A stretch of 64,000 nucleotides of DNA from Turneriella parva DSM 21527 (lineage in GTDB: Bacteria > Spirochaetota > Leptospiria > Turneriellales > Turneriellaceae). This document shows, piece by piece, positions 56,087 through 62,924 of the stretch. A program made the translations under genes and the position numbers. Each line of letters starts with the position of its first letter. Within the stretch, counting starts at the first letter, position 1. The stretch is taken from contig NC_018020.1 in the NCBI RefSeq assembly GCF_000266885.1, positions 3,472,001 to 3,536,000 on the forward strand. The letters run 5' to 3'. The notes under the pieces were generated by a model. It was not told the DNA's origin and searched no databases. It saw only the letters and a list, made by a program, of their open reading frames with translations.

Positions 56087-56539
56087 GCCATGCCTATGCG
56101 TGGCCGAAAAATAAAAGAGGCACTGTGTGCAGTCGAGCTTGCGGCTTGCTATTTCGGTGAAGATTAGAGTTTGGCGGCTGGCGCAAGCACGACTGCTTGG
56201 TTGGCGCTCCTGGCTTCGATGTTTGTGTGCGTCAGAAATCCTACTATGCGTTCGAATTCGGTAATGCGGCTTCGCAGGCCACGCATCGCGAGCTTGAAAG
56301 CGATTGGCCCCTACCCGATCGATGCGACGTCGCGCTCGCGAGTCGGCACGGCGGGCAACAGATTTTACAAGCTGCGCCGCCATTCGCTACGCGAAAGGCG
56401 TGCTCGGTCTCGGCGACGAAGATGCGTCGACGCCCGCAGCTCAGTTGAGCTTTATTGGCGGGCGCGCCGCAGTCGCCTTCGACACAATTTGGGTTGCGCC
56501 GAAGACGGCACACCCCAAATCGTCTTGTAAAATTGCACG
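56081..56539 (+). repeat. Type E cassette, copy 17 (C65)
   Basis: 459 bp, attC 56353-56545. Subtype I. CCCCTACCC places a stop in the 64-codon reverse frame. Confidence 0.85.
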
Positions 56540-56569
56540 TTGTCTGAAATGGCGCAAAATATATTTCAC

Positions 56570-57178
56570 ATGCGACACAGAGCTAAACGAAGACAAAGGG
56601 TACTTTTCTGGATACTCATTACGGCTTTACTTTATGGCTGTAATAAGAGCTCGCAGCCTCCAGCCACTAACCCTGCGGAGAAGAAAGCCGAAGTCGTAAA
56701 TGACGAAAACTGCATTAAACCAAAAGGAAAGAATCTATTCTCTGACTTCAAAGCCGGTTGCTTGGGCCCAGATTGCACTGAGCCGAGAGATTGCGGAGAT
56801 ATTAAGCTAATCTTTAAGAAAGGCGGCAAATTCTACGCAGAATATTCATGCCATGGGCCAGTTTACAATGGGACTTGGTCCGTCAAAAATGGGAATTTGA
56901 TCGCAACCGCCGTAAGCTCAGAATCTCGCGAAGACTATTGCAATGACCAATGCCATGATGAAGATTTGCCTTGTCTCAAAAATTGCAAAGCGACATTTTT
57001 TGAAAAATTCGGTAAAGATGAATTGAAAACGCGTCTTCGTTACGAATTTGTTGACAGAGGCTCTAATCACATTGAATTGCAGCTCATAACAACAGATTTA
57101 CATCCAGTTGACGGTAAAGAAAAGTACGACAATTCTTGGGCCGAACCAGAGTGGGAAGAAATGGGGTGCATGCATTAA
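56570..57178 (+). CDS. Cys-rich lipoprotein
   Basis: Single gene of C66, 202 aa. RHRAKRRQRVLFWILITALLYGC is a basic n-region plus lipobox (LLYGC). The mature protein has many Cys (NCIKP, AGCLGPDCTEPRDCGD, YSCHG, DYCNDQCHDEDLPCLKNC, MGCMH), and FYAEYSCHGPVYNGTWSVKNGNLIA suggests a lipocalin-like beta sheet. Earlier ATG 56549 is possible. No family recognised. Confidence 0.7.
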   Translation: MRHRAKRRQRVLFWILITALLYGCNKSSQPPATNPAEKKAEVVNDENCIKPKGKNLFSDFKAGCLGPDCTEPRDCGDIKLIFKKGGKFYAEYSCHGPVYNGTWSVKNGNLIATAVSSESREDYCNDQCHDEDLPCLKNCKATFFEKFGKDELKTRLRYEFVDRGSNHIELQLITTDLHPVDGKEKYDNSWAEPEWEEMGCMH

Positions 57179-57194
57179 TACCATGCGCCACTTC

Positions 57195-57408
57195 AGACAA
57201 CAAAATTTACCTGCTGCGCTCGCTGCGGTGCCGTTGCTCCTCGCGTGCTCGGCCCTACGCGCCAAAGATGCCTTCGTCGCACAAACGGGACGTTTGTTTG
57301 GTGCTCCTCAGGCAGGCGCTTCGGGCACATTTGGTGACGCAAATAGGCTTTACAGGTTGAAATAATGACACAAGCGTCACCAAACGTCAGGTAAATTCTG
57401 CGTTGTGC
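57195..57408 (+). repeat. attC site closing C66 (family G)
   Basis: 214 bp. R'' AGACAAC, R' GTTGTGC. C66 ends: start GTTGTCTGAAATGGCGCA, end TGCGCCACTTCAGACAAC. Confidence 0.87.
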
Positions 57409-57451
57409 GAAAGACGCGGGCAAATACACATTATTCTGAACGAAACGGCAT

Positions 57452-57916
57452 ATGAAAGAAACTGACTTACTCCCGAAAAAGGCAGAAAAGTTGCTTTTAT
57501 CACAAATCAAGAACTCTAACTTGGAGCCGTCCGAATTATCCCCGGAGACCTTACTAAAGCAAATAGTCGATTTTTATTTGAATACTCGATTTGAGGAAGT
57601 TGATATATCAGCCGACGGCGATATGCTGCTGATCCAATGGGGAACCTATGACTGGGGAGAAGGTGCTTTCTTCGAATTTGACATTACGCGGCAGTTTATT
57701 GAATCGAGCAAAACAGATGACGACGCAATAAGCCAATTACACGCTACGCTATTTTTTGCCGAAACTCCGGAACTCTCAAAAGAACAAGGGAATCAATGGT
57801 TCCATGACCCCGAAAGTGCGGCTTCTACATTTGATTTTGTTAAGGGACTAAAGTTCATTGATAAGCTACAGAAATTGAAGCCTCTAAAAGTAGAGATACG
57901 GTCTGAATATGTGTAG
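57452..57916 (+). CDS. Hypothetical acidic protein
   Basis: Single gene of C67, 154 aa, soluble. The middle (DMLLIQWGTYDWGEGAFFEFDITRQFI) is beta-rich with aromatics, the ends helical. It has the size and composition of immunity-type proteins, but I recognise no family. Confidence 0.65.
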   Translation: MKETDLLPKKAEKLLLSQIKNSNLEPSELSPETLLKQIVDFYLNTRFEEVDISADGDMLLIQWGTYDWGEGAFFEFDITRQFIESSKTDDDAISQLHATLFFAETPELSKEQGNQWFHDPESAASTFDFVKGLKFIDKLQKLKPLKVEIRSEYV

Positions 57917-57928
57917 CCCGCGTCCATC

Positions 57929-58144
57929 GCACAACAAAATTTACCTGCTGCGCTCGCTGCGGTGCCGTAGCTCCTCGCGTGCTCGGCCCTACGCGCCAGA
58001 AGATCGCGGACAAAGCACAAGCGGGACGCTTGTTTTGTGCTTTGCCGCGAGGCGCTGCGGGCACATTTGGTGACACAAGGCGGCTTTCCTGACTGCATTA
58101 ATGACACAAGTGTCACCAAACGTCAGGTAAATTCCGCGTTGCCC
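57929..58144 (+). repeat. attC site closing C67 (family G)
   Basis: 216 bp. R'' GCACAAC, R' GTTGCCC. C67 ends: start GTTGTGCGAAAGACGCGGGC, end GCCCGCGTCCATCGCACAAC. Confidence 0.88.
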
Positions 58145-58597
58145 GCCATGCCTATGCGTGGCCGAAAAATCGAAGAAGCACTGTGTGCAGTCGAGCTTGC
58201 GGCTTGCTATTTCGATGAAGATTAGAGTTTGGCGACTGGCGCAAGCACGACTGCTCGGTTGGCGCTCCTGGCTTCGAGGTTTGTCTGCGTCAGAAATCCT
58301 ACTATTTGTTCGAATTCGGTATTGCGGCTTCGCAGGCCACGCATCGCGAGCTTGAAAGCGATTGGCCCCTGCCCGATCGATGCGACGTCGCGCTCGCGAG
58401 TCGGCACGGCGGGCAACAGATTTTACAAGCTGCGCCGCCATTCGCTACGCGAAAGGCGTGCTCGGTCTCGGCGACGAAGATGCGTCGACGCCCGCAGCTC
58501 GGTTGAGCTTTATTGGCGGGCGCGCCGCAGTCGCCTTCGACACAATTTGGGTTGCGCCGAAGACGACGCACCCCAAATCGTCTTGTAAAATCAAGCG
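58139..58597 (+). repeat. Type E cassette, copy 18 (C68)
   Basis: 459 bp, attC 58411-58603. Subtype I; the 25-codon frame at its start is fully open here. Confidence 0.85.
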
Positions 58598-59055
58598 TTG
58601 CCCGCCATGCCTATGCGTGGCCGAAAAATAGCAGAGTACTGTGTGCAGTCGAGCTTGCGGCTTGCTATTTGGATGAAGATTAGAGTTTGGCGGCTGGCGC
58701 AAGCACGACTGCTCGGTGGGTGCTCCTGGCTTCGATGTTTGTCTGCGTCAGGAATCCTACTATTTGTTCAAATTCGGTATTGCGGCTTCGCAGGCCACGC
58801 ATCGCGAGCTTGAGAGCGATTGGCCCCTGCCCGATCAATGCGACGTCGCGCTCGCGAGTCGGCACGGCGGGCAACAGATTTTACAAGCTGCGCCGCCATT
58901 CGCTACGCGAAAGGCGTGCTCGGTCTCGGCGACGAAGATGCGTCGACGCCCGCAGCTCGGTTGAGCTTTATTGGCGGGCGCGCCGCAGTCGCCTTCGACA
59001 CAATTTGGGTTGCGCCGAAGACGCCGCACCCCAAATCGTCTTGCAAAATCAAACG
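58598..59055 (+). repeat. Type E cassette, copy 19 (C69)
   Basis: 458 bp, attC 58869-59061, the last attC in the window. A one-base loss (ATAGCAGAGTACTG) breaks the opening frame. Confidence 0.85.
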
Positions 59056-59088
59056 TTGTGCGACAAATCTGCAAAATTTTCCTTTTCT

Positions 59089-59109
59089 GTGCTGACCTCC
59101 TGTCAGCAC
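59089..59109 (+). repeat. TCC-loop hairpin 25
   Basis: GTGCTGAC-ctcct-GTCAGCAC, 34 bases after the last crossover: the segment that carries the mcc operon begins like an ordinary cassette. Confidence 0.68.
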
Positions 59110-59173
59110 GGCTCATGAATTCGGGCATAAGAGGCTTCAAGGGGGTGTCAACTTTAGAACGGCGCAAATCAGA

Positions 59174-59193
59174 AAATGACACATTTGTCATTT
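59174..59193 (+). promoter_or_regulatory. Palindrome upstream of mccA
   Basis: AAATGACA-catt-TGTCATTT, a perfect 8-bp inverted repeat 116 bases before the precursor gene. Possible regulator site. No convincing -35/-10 pair was found between it and the gene. Confidence 0.4.
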
Positions 59194-59309
59194 AGGCGAT
59201 TTAAGCCTTCGCGGAGATCTGAAAAAAAAATTGCCGCCGTGATCTGGAGGTTCCTATCCCGTAATGCCGAAAGTTTTTGCGGCACCAATAAAACCAATAG
59301 GAGAAACTT

Positions 59310-59363
59310 ATGAAAATCGAAAAAACAGCCAAGAAGATTACTCGCACTGGCGGCGCTAATTAA
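59310..59363 (+). CDS. mccA: MccA-like microcin C precursor peptide (17 aa)
   Basis: The 17 codons read MKIEKTAKKITRTGGAN. The last six residues, RTGGAN, parallel the E. coli microcin C precursor MRTGNAN, and the essential C-terminal Asn, to which MccB attaches the nucleotide, is present. AGGAGA lies 5 bases before the ATG. The gene is followed within 12 bases by a strong hairpin, then by the MccF, MccB, acetyltransferase, methyltransferase and exporter genes. The basic N-terminal extension (KIEKTAKKIT) could be a leader removed by peptidases or an uptake determinant. Longer MccA peptides ending in Asn are known from other bacteria; assignment rests on context plus the C-terminal motif. Confidence 0.85.
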   Translation: MKIEKTAKKITRTGGAN

Positions 59364-59374
59364 TTAGCTTCGCC

Positions 59375-59413
59375 GACTCAGCTCGATTTCGAGCTGAGTC
59401 TTTGAATTTTATA
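59375..59413 (+). terminator. Terminator-like hairpin between mccA and mccF
   Basis: GACTCAGCTCGA-tt-TCGAGCTGAGTC, a perfect 12-bp match (loop realistically four bases), followed by TTTGAATTTTAT. In E. coli a hairpin after mccA causes partial termination and an abundant short mccA message; the same role is inferred here. Confidence 0.7.
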
Positions 59414-59443
59414 CCTACTATCAAAACTTATCAAAGGTAATAT

Positions 59444-60451
59444 ATGACCAGATTATTTCCAAAAGCTTGGGTCGGTACCATGACCGTCGGAACCATCGCA
59501 CCTGCTAGCCCAGCCCCAAACAATTTCCGCCAAAGATATGAGAGAGGGATTCAGAATCTTAAAGCCTTAGGGCTCAAAGTTATCGAAGATAGGCGAGTTT
59601 TTGCCAAGAACGGTCATGTGGCTGGTACTGTCGGCGCGCGAGTCAGGCATATTCACGATCTATTTCAAAACCCGGAAGTAGGCATGATTATCAGCGCTAT
59701 CGGTGGTTTCAATTCGAATCAATTGCTGCGCCATATTGATTACGATCTGATTCAAAGAAATCCGAAAATCTTAGTTGGCTATAGTGATGTTACGAATTTG
59801 CACATGGCAATTACTAAACAAACGAATTTAGTCACTTTTTATGGGCCAGCAATAATGCCTCAATTTGGTGATTTCGGCGGACCAATCGATTTTACTCTCC
59901 GGAACTTTAAGAAAGCCTTTCAGCCGATTCCCATCGGCAGTCTACCAGTAAGCGAGGTCTTTACCGAAGAGCTTTTGCCTTGGGGGACGCACGATAGTCG
60001 CCCCAAACAAATGCAGCCCAATTCCGGCTGGATAATTTGCCACGAGGGGAAATCCGAAGGTTACTCTCTGGTAGCAAACCTGACCACCTTAATGATGACG
60101 ATTGCGACGCGCTGGGAACCAATATGGCAAGATAAAGTGCTTTTTCTCGAAGAGGAAGGGCAATCGACGCAGATAACTGATAGATGTCTTACACACTTAG
60201 AGAATATTGGCGTCTTTGAAAAGATAAAAGGAATCGTTTTCGGCAGATCATACGGCTACAAAGTAGTTGATTCTAAATACCCTTTGAAGCGAATACTGAG
60301 ACGGTTTGGTCGTCGCTACAAAATTCCGGTCATTGCAAACGTTGATTTCGGGCATTCTGACCCAGTTCTCACTCTTCCGCAGCTCATTCATGTCAAAGTG
60401 GATACTGCTAAGCAAGACGTTGCATTTACAGAGGCGGCCGTCGTTGCGTGA
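59444..60451 (+). CDS. mccF: MccF-like serine carboxypeptidase (immunity)
   Basis: 335 aa, the length of S66-family MccF/LD-carboxypeptidases. Landmarks: GTIAPASPA near residue 16, IISAIGGFNSNQLL near 82, the nucleophile Ser114 in VGYSDVTNLH, the Glu cluster LFLEEEG near 236, and His304 in NVDFGHSDP. MccF cleaves the amide between the C-terminal aspartate and the nucleotide in intact or processed microcin C, so it protects the producer. Placement directly after the precursor differs from E. coli, where mccF is apart from mccABCDE. Cytoplasmic, no signal peptide. A housekeeping LD-carboxypeptidase is the alternative, unlikely here. Confidence 0.92.
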   Translation: MTRLFPKAWVGTMTVGTIAPASPAPNNFRQRYERGIQNLKALGLKVIEDRRVFAKNGHVAGTVGARVRHIHDLFQNPEVGMIISAIGGFNSNQLLRHIDYDLIQRNPKILVGYSDVTNLHMAITKQTNLVTFYGPAIMPQFGDFGGPIDFTLRNFKKAFQPIPIGSLPVSEVFTEELLPWGTHDSRPKQMQPNSGWIICHEGKSEGYSLVANLTTLMMTIATRWEPIWQDKVLFLEEEGQSTQITDRCLTHLENIGVFEKIKGIVFGRSYGYKVVDSKYPLKRILRRFGRRYKIPVIANVDFGHSDPVLTLPQLIHVKVDTAKQDVAFTEAAVVA

Positions 60452-61544
60452 ACGCTTTCAGCTCAAGAAATTCTATCGCATATCGGATTATCAAAATTCG
60501 AACGTTAGCGAATTTCCACACCTTGTCTCCCTAGGTTATGACGAAATTCTCGCAAAGCAGGTTCAGGGAAATGACGTGACGCTTTCTTTGTTGGCCCATT
60601 TGGACGGTACTAAATCCTTGGGGGAAATTTGTGATATCCTGTCTAAGGCCCATAAGATTTCAGAAGCAGAAATTTTCCTCCAAGTTAGGGCATTGATTGA
60701 TGCTGGGTTGTTGCTTCCGGAACACAAATCTGAACTGTTATCGACGGAGGAAATTATTCGATATGATCGCCACCTTCTTTTCTATTCCATATTTACTGAG
60801 AATCCAATCTGGCATCAAGAGAAACTCGCAAAAGCAACTGTTGCAATCCTTGGTGTCGGCGGGATTGGTTCGTGGGTCGCGTACAATTTGGCATGCTGTG
60901 GCGTCGGTCGTTTGATTCTGATAGATTCAGACTTCATTGAAACGAGTAATTTAACGCGACAAATACTCTACGGGCCATCGGACGTTGGAAAATCGAAAAT
61001 AGAGGTTGCCGTAAATAGGCTGCGAAATTTTAATCCCTTTATCAATGTCATCGGCATTGAGAAAAAAATCCAAAACTACGGTGATCTTGACGAAATTCTG
61101 CCCGAAATCGATTTTGCGGGCATCGATTTCATCATCCAAAGTGCTGATAAACCGGAGAAAATTCATTTCTGGCTGGATGAATTTGCTTATCGCAGAAAAA
61201 TTTCCTACGCTTTTGCAGGTTATATCGAAATTCTTGGTGTGGTGGGCCCCATTGTAATTCCCGATAAAACTTCATGCTTAATGTGTGCCGAAGCGAAAAT
61301 TCATGACTTTGAAAACGCAGATCTGAAGGCCATACAAGATCGATTTCAAGCTCCGTCTTTCGGGCCGATAAACAGTATCGTTAGCTCGTTCGTCGTCTTG
61401 GAGACTATAAAGCTCCTTTTAGGTATGGAGGAATCGCAGCTTCTTAACCAACGGCTTACATACAATTTCCTAAAAAATCAAATAGATTACGAACCCTACC
61501 CAAAAAATCCAAATTGCACACAATGTGGGAGAAAAAATGATTAA
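60444..61544 (+). CDS. mccB: MccB-like peptide nucleotidyltransferase (ThiF/E1 fold)
   Basis: 366 aa from TTG 60444, which has GAGG 9 bases upstream and overlaps mccF by 8 bases; ATG 60390 is an alternative. N-terminal ~105 residues form a peptide-clamp-like domain (SLLAHLDGTKSLGEI). The E1-like core has the nucleotide loop VAILGVGGIGSWVA (about 133-146), ILIDSDFIETSNLTRQIL, SADKP near 233 (Mg-binding Asp) and two Cys pairs (CLMC 278-281, CTQC 358-361) for zinc. The block RYDRHLLFY...SNLTRQ...DVGKSK closely parallels E. coli MccB, which adenylates the C-terminal Asn of MccA using two ATP. Confidence 0.95.
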   Translation: MRERFQLKKFYRISDYQNSNVSEFPHLVSLGYDEILAKQVQGNDVTLSLLAHLDGTKSLGEICDILSKAHKISEAEIFLQVRALIDAGLLLPEHKSELLSTEEIIRYDRHLLFYSIFTENPIWHQEKLAKATVAILGVGGIGSWVAYNLACCGVGRLILIDSDFIETSNLTRQILYGPSDVGKSKIEVAVNRLRNFNPFINVIGIEKKIQNYGDLDEILPEIDFAGIDFIIQSADKPEKIHFWLDEFAYRRKISYAFAGYIEILGVVGPIVIPDKTSCLMCAEAKIHDFENADLKAIQDRFQAPSFGPINSIVSSFVVLETIKLLLGMEESQLLNQRLTYNFLKNQIDYEPYPKNPNCTQCGRKND

Positions 61545-62190
61545 ACCTGGGCCAAATCTTTGCATGCTACCGATGGAGGAAAGGCATGTGCCATTCCTTC
61601 AAAACCTCCAGATGGATTGGGATAATGCTGATCTGTACAGGATGCGTAATGTCATTTATTCAGTCTTTGAAACTGTTGCTTGGTATAGAAACGTTTTATT
61701 GAATAATGAATCGCTTCGCTATTTTATTATTGCTGCGAATGATGATCCTAATAAAAATCCTGTCGGGCTGGTGTATTACTCAAATATCAGTCAAAAGGCA
61801 AGGGTCATTGAACAAGGCATCTACCTAGAAAAAAAATTGCGAGCCAAACCCACGGCCATTTTGGAGGTAATCCACATATCTGCGCGTTATGTATTTGAAA
61901 CGTTGAATTACCGAAAAATCAAAATGCACCTGACTGAAAGAAGAAAGAGTATCATGCGTGCTTTACAGGCAATAGATTGGGTTGTGGAAGGTCGATTCAT
62001 CAAAGAGGTTTTTTTCTGGGGAAAATACTACGACGAGTACCGATTAAGTCTTTTCGATGAGAGTTATCATAAGCTCGTTGCAGAATTTGAAGCATCTGGG
62101 AACGATTACCAAAGATATTTAAAAGCCCGGTTAAAAAATATGCCGTCCGCAGACATTAAGAGTGCAACGTTCCAAATTGGTGGCGATTGA
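61537..62190 (+). CDS. GNAT acetyltransferase, MccE C-domain-like
   Basis: 217 aa, RimL/GNAT type: strands FIIAAND and GLVYYSNIS, then EQGIYLEKKLRAK, AILEVIHISARYVFETLNYRKIKMHL and WVVEGRFIKEVFFWGKYYDEYRLSLF. In E. coli the GNAT domain of MccE acetylates processed microcin C (aspartamide-adenylate), giving self-immunity; here it stands alone without the PLP decarboxylase half. It starts at ATG 61537 with GGGAG upstream and overlaps mccB by 8 bases. Precursor-modifying acetylation is the alternative. Confidence 0.82.
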   Translation: MIKPGPNLCMLPMEERHVPFLQNLQMDWDNADLYRMRNVIYSVFETVAWYRNVLLNNESLRYFIIAANDDPNKNPVGLVYYSNISQKARVIEQGIYLEKKLRAKPTAILEVIHISARYVFETLNYRKIKMHLTERRKSIMRALQAIDWVVEGRFIKEVFFWGKYYDEYRLSLFDESYHKLVAEFEASGNDYQRYLKARLKNMPSADIKSATFQIGGD

Positions 62191-62924
62191 TGCAAACCGA
62201 TTACTTTAATCTGTTGGCTAAGTTCAACCACGCTTACTTACATCCCGGTGGCTTGGCCGCAACAGAGACATTACTGTCATGGGTGAATTGGCAAGCTTCT
62301 CCAAAGATACTCGAAGTCGCATGCGGTGTCGGCCGAACATCACTAATGGCTGCAAAGCGAGGTGCCGCTGCGGTCATAGGCATCGATGAAAGTGCGGGCA
62401 TGATAGCATCAGCAAAAGAGAACTTGAAAAGGCAAAATATTCAAAACGTGAATTTCACAGTGCTGCAAGCTGAAGCGAATGCGCAACCTGATAAGGATTA
62501 CGATGTTGTAATTTGCGAGGGGGCCACTGCATTTTTCTCTAATCGAAAAAAAGGGATTTCGGAAATCAAACGAGTCTTAAAACCGGGTGGCATATTTCTG
62601 ACGACGGAGTTCTATTATAAAGAACGGCCTCCAGAAGCTCTGATTCAGAAAATGAGCGATTTAATGGGGAAGAAATTTGAACCATATAGCTTAGATGATT
62701 GGCTTGCCTTATATGGAGAAACAGGGTTCACCATTGGAGAGATTATTTCGACTCCACGGAATAAGCCATGGTCTCGTTTTTTTCGTGAATGGCGGGAGAA
62801 TATGCATTTTTTCCTGTTCTCAAAATGGCATCCTGATAGACCGAAATTAAATGAATATTTTAGCGCATTTCGTGAAAATGCAAAATACCTAGCGGCCTGC
62901 TCGTACAAGCTTATTCGTTCATGA
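62190..62924 (+). CDS. SAM-dependent methyltransferase of the mcc operon
   Basis: 244 aa, class I Rossmann methyltransferase: motif I ILEVACGVGRTSLMA at 40-54, VIGIDESAGMIASAKENL, then YDVVICEGATAFF and IKRVLKPGGIFLTTEFYYKE. Start ATG shares one base with the preceding TGA. In other mcc operons related proteins transfer aminopropyl (MccD) or carboxymethyl (MccS) groups to the nucleotide; this one lacks the obvious partner (decarboxylase or Cx-SAM synthase) inside the window, so a plain methyl mark is possible. Partner genes may lie beyond the right edge. Confidence 0.8.
   Translation: MQTDYFNLLAKFNHAYLHPGGLAATETLLSWVNWQASPKILEVACGVGRTSLMAAKRGAAAVIGIDESAGMIASAKENLKRQNIQNVNFTVLQAEANAQPDKDYDVVICEGATAFFSNRKKGISEIKRVLKPGGIFLTTEFYYKERPPEALIQKMSDLMGKKFEPYSLDDWLALYGETGFTIGEIISTPRNKPWSRFFREWRENMHFFLFSKWHPDRPKLNEYFSAFRENAKYLAACSYKLIRS

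Noticed and set aside
58222-58416. 64-codon reverse frame conserved in type E cassettes
   Set aside because: Starts at a TTG formed by R'' itself and carries stops in copies 6 and 17; many substitutions change residues. Not enough for a gene call.
11499-59055. Type E/F cassettes as insertion sequences or MITEs
   Set aside because: No target duplications; both edges coincide exactly with attC crossover points, so integron recombination explains their spread.
188-59061. Many Arg/Ala-rich open frames of 60-160 codons on both strands across attC sites and type E/F cassettes
   Set aside because: They follow the GC-rich palindromes in several frames at once, start at TTG/GTG inside R' or R'', and are interrupted in some copies. 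They are by-products of repeat composition.
188-59061. CRISPR array
   Set aside because: Repeats are ~190-225 bp, imperfect, palindromic and separated by genes; no short identical direct repeats with unique 30-40 bp spacers and no cas genes.
59264-59359. 31-codon frame overlapping mccA in another frame
   Set aside because: GGAGG is 13 bases from its ATG, and the peptide has no C-terminal Asn; the overlapping 17-codon frame fits MccA much better.
60306-60443. N-terminal extension of mccB to the longest open frame
   Set aside because: It would overlap mccF by 146 bases; TTG 60444 with GAGG upstream gives a length close to known MccB proteins.
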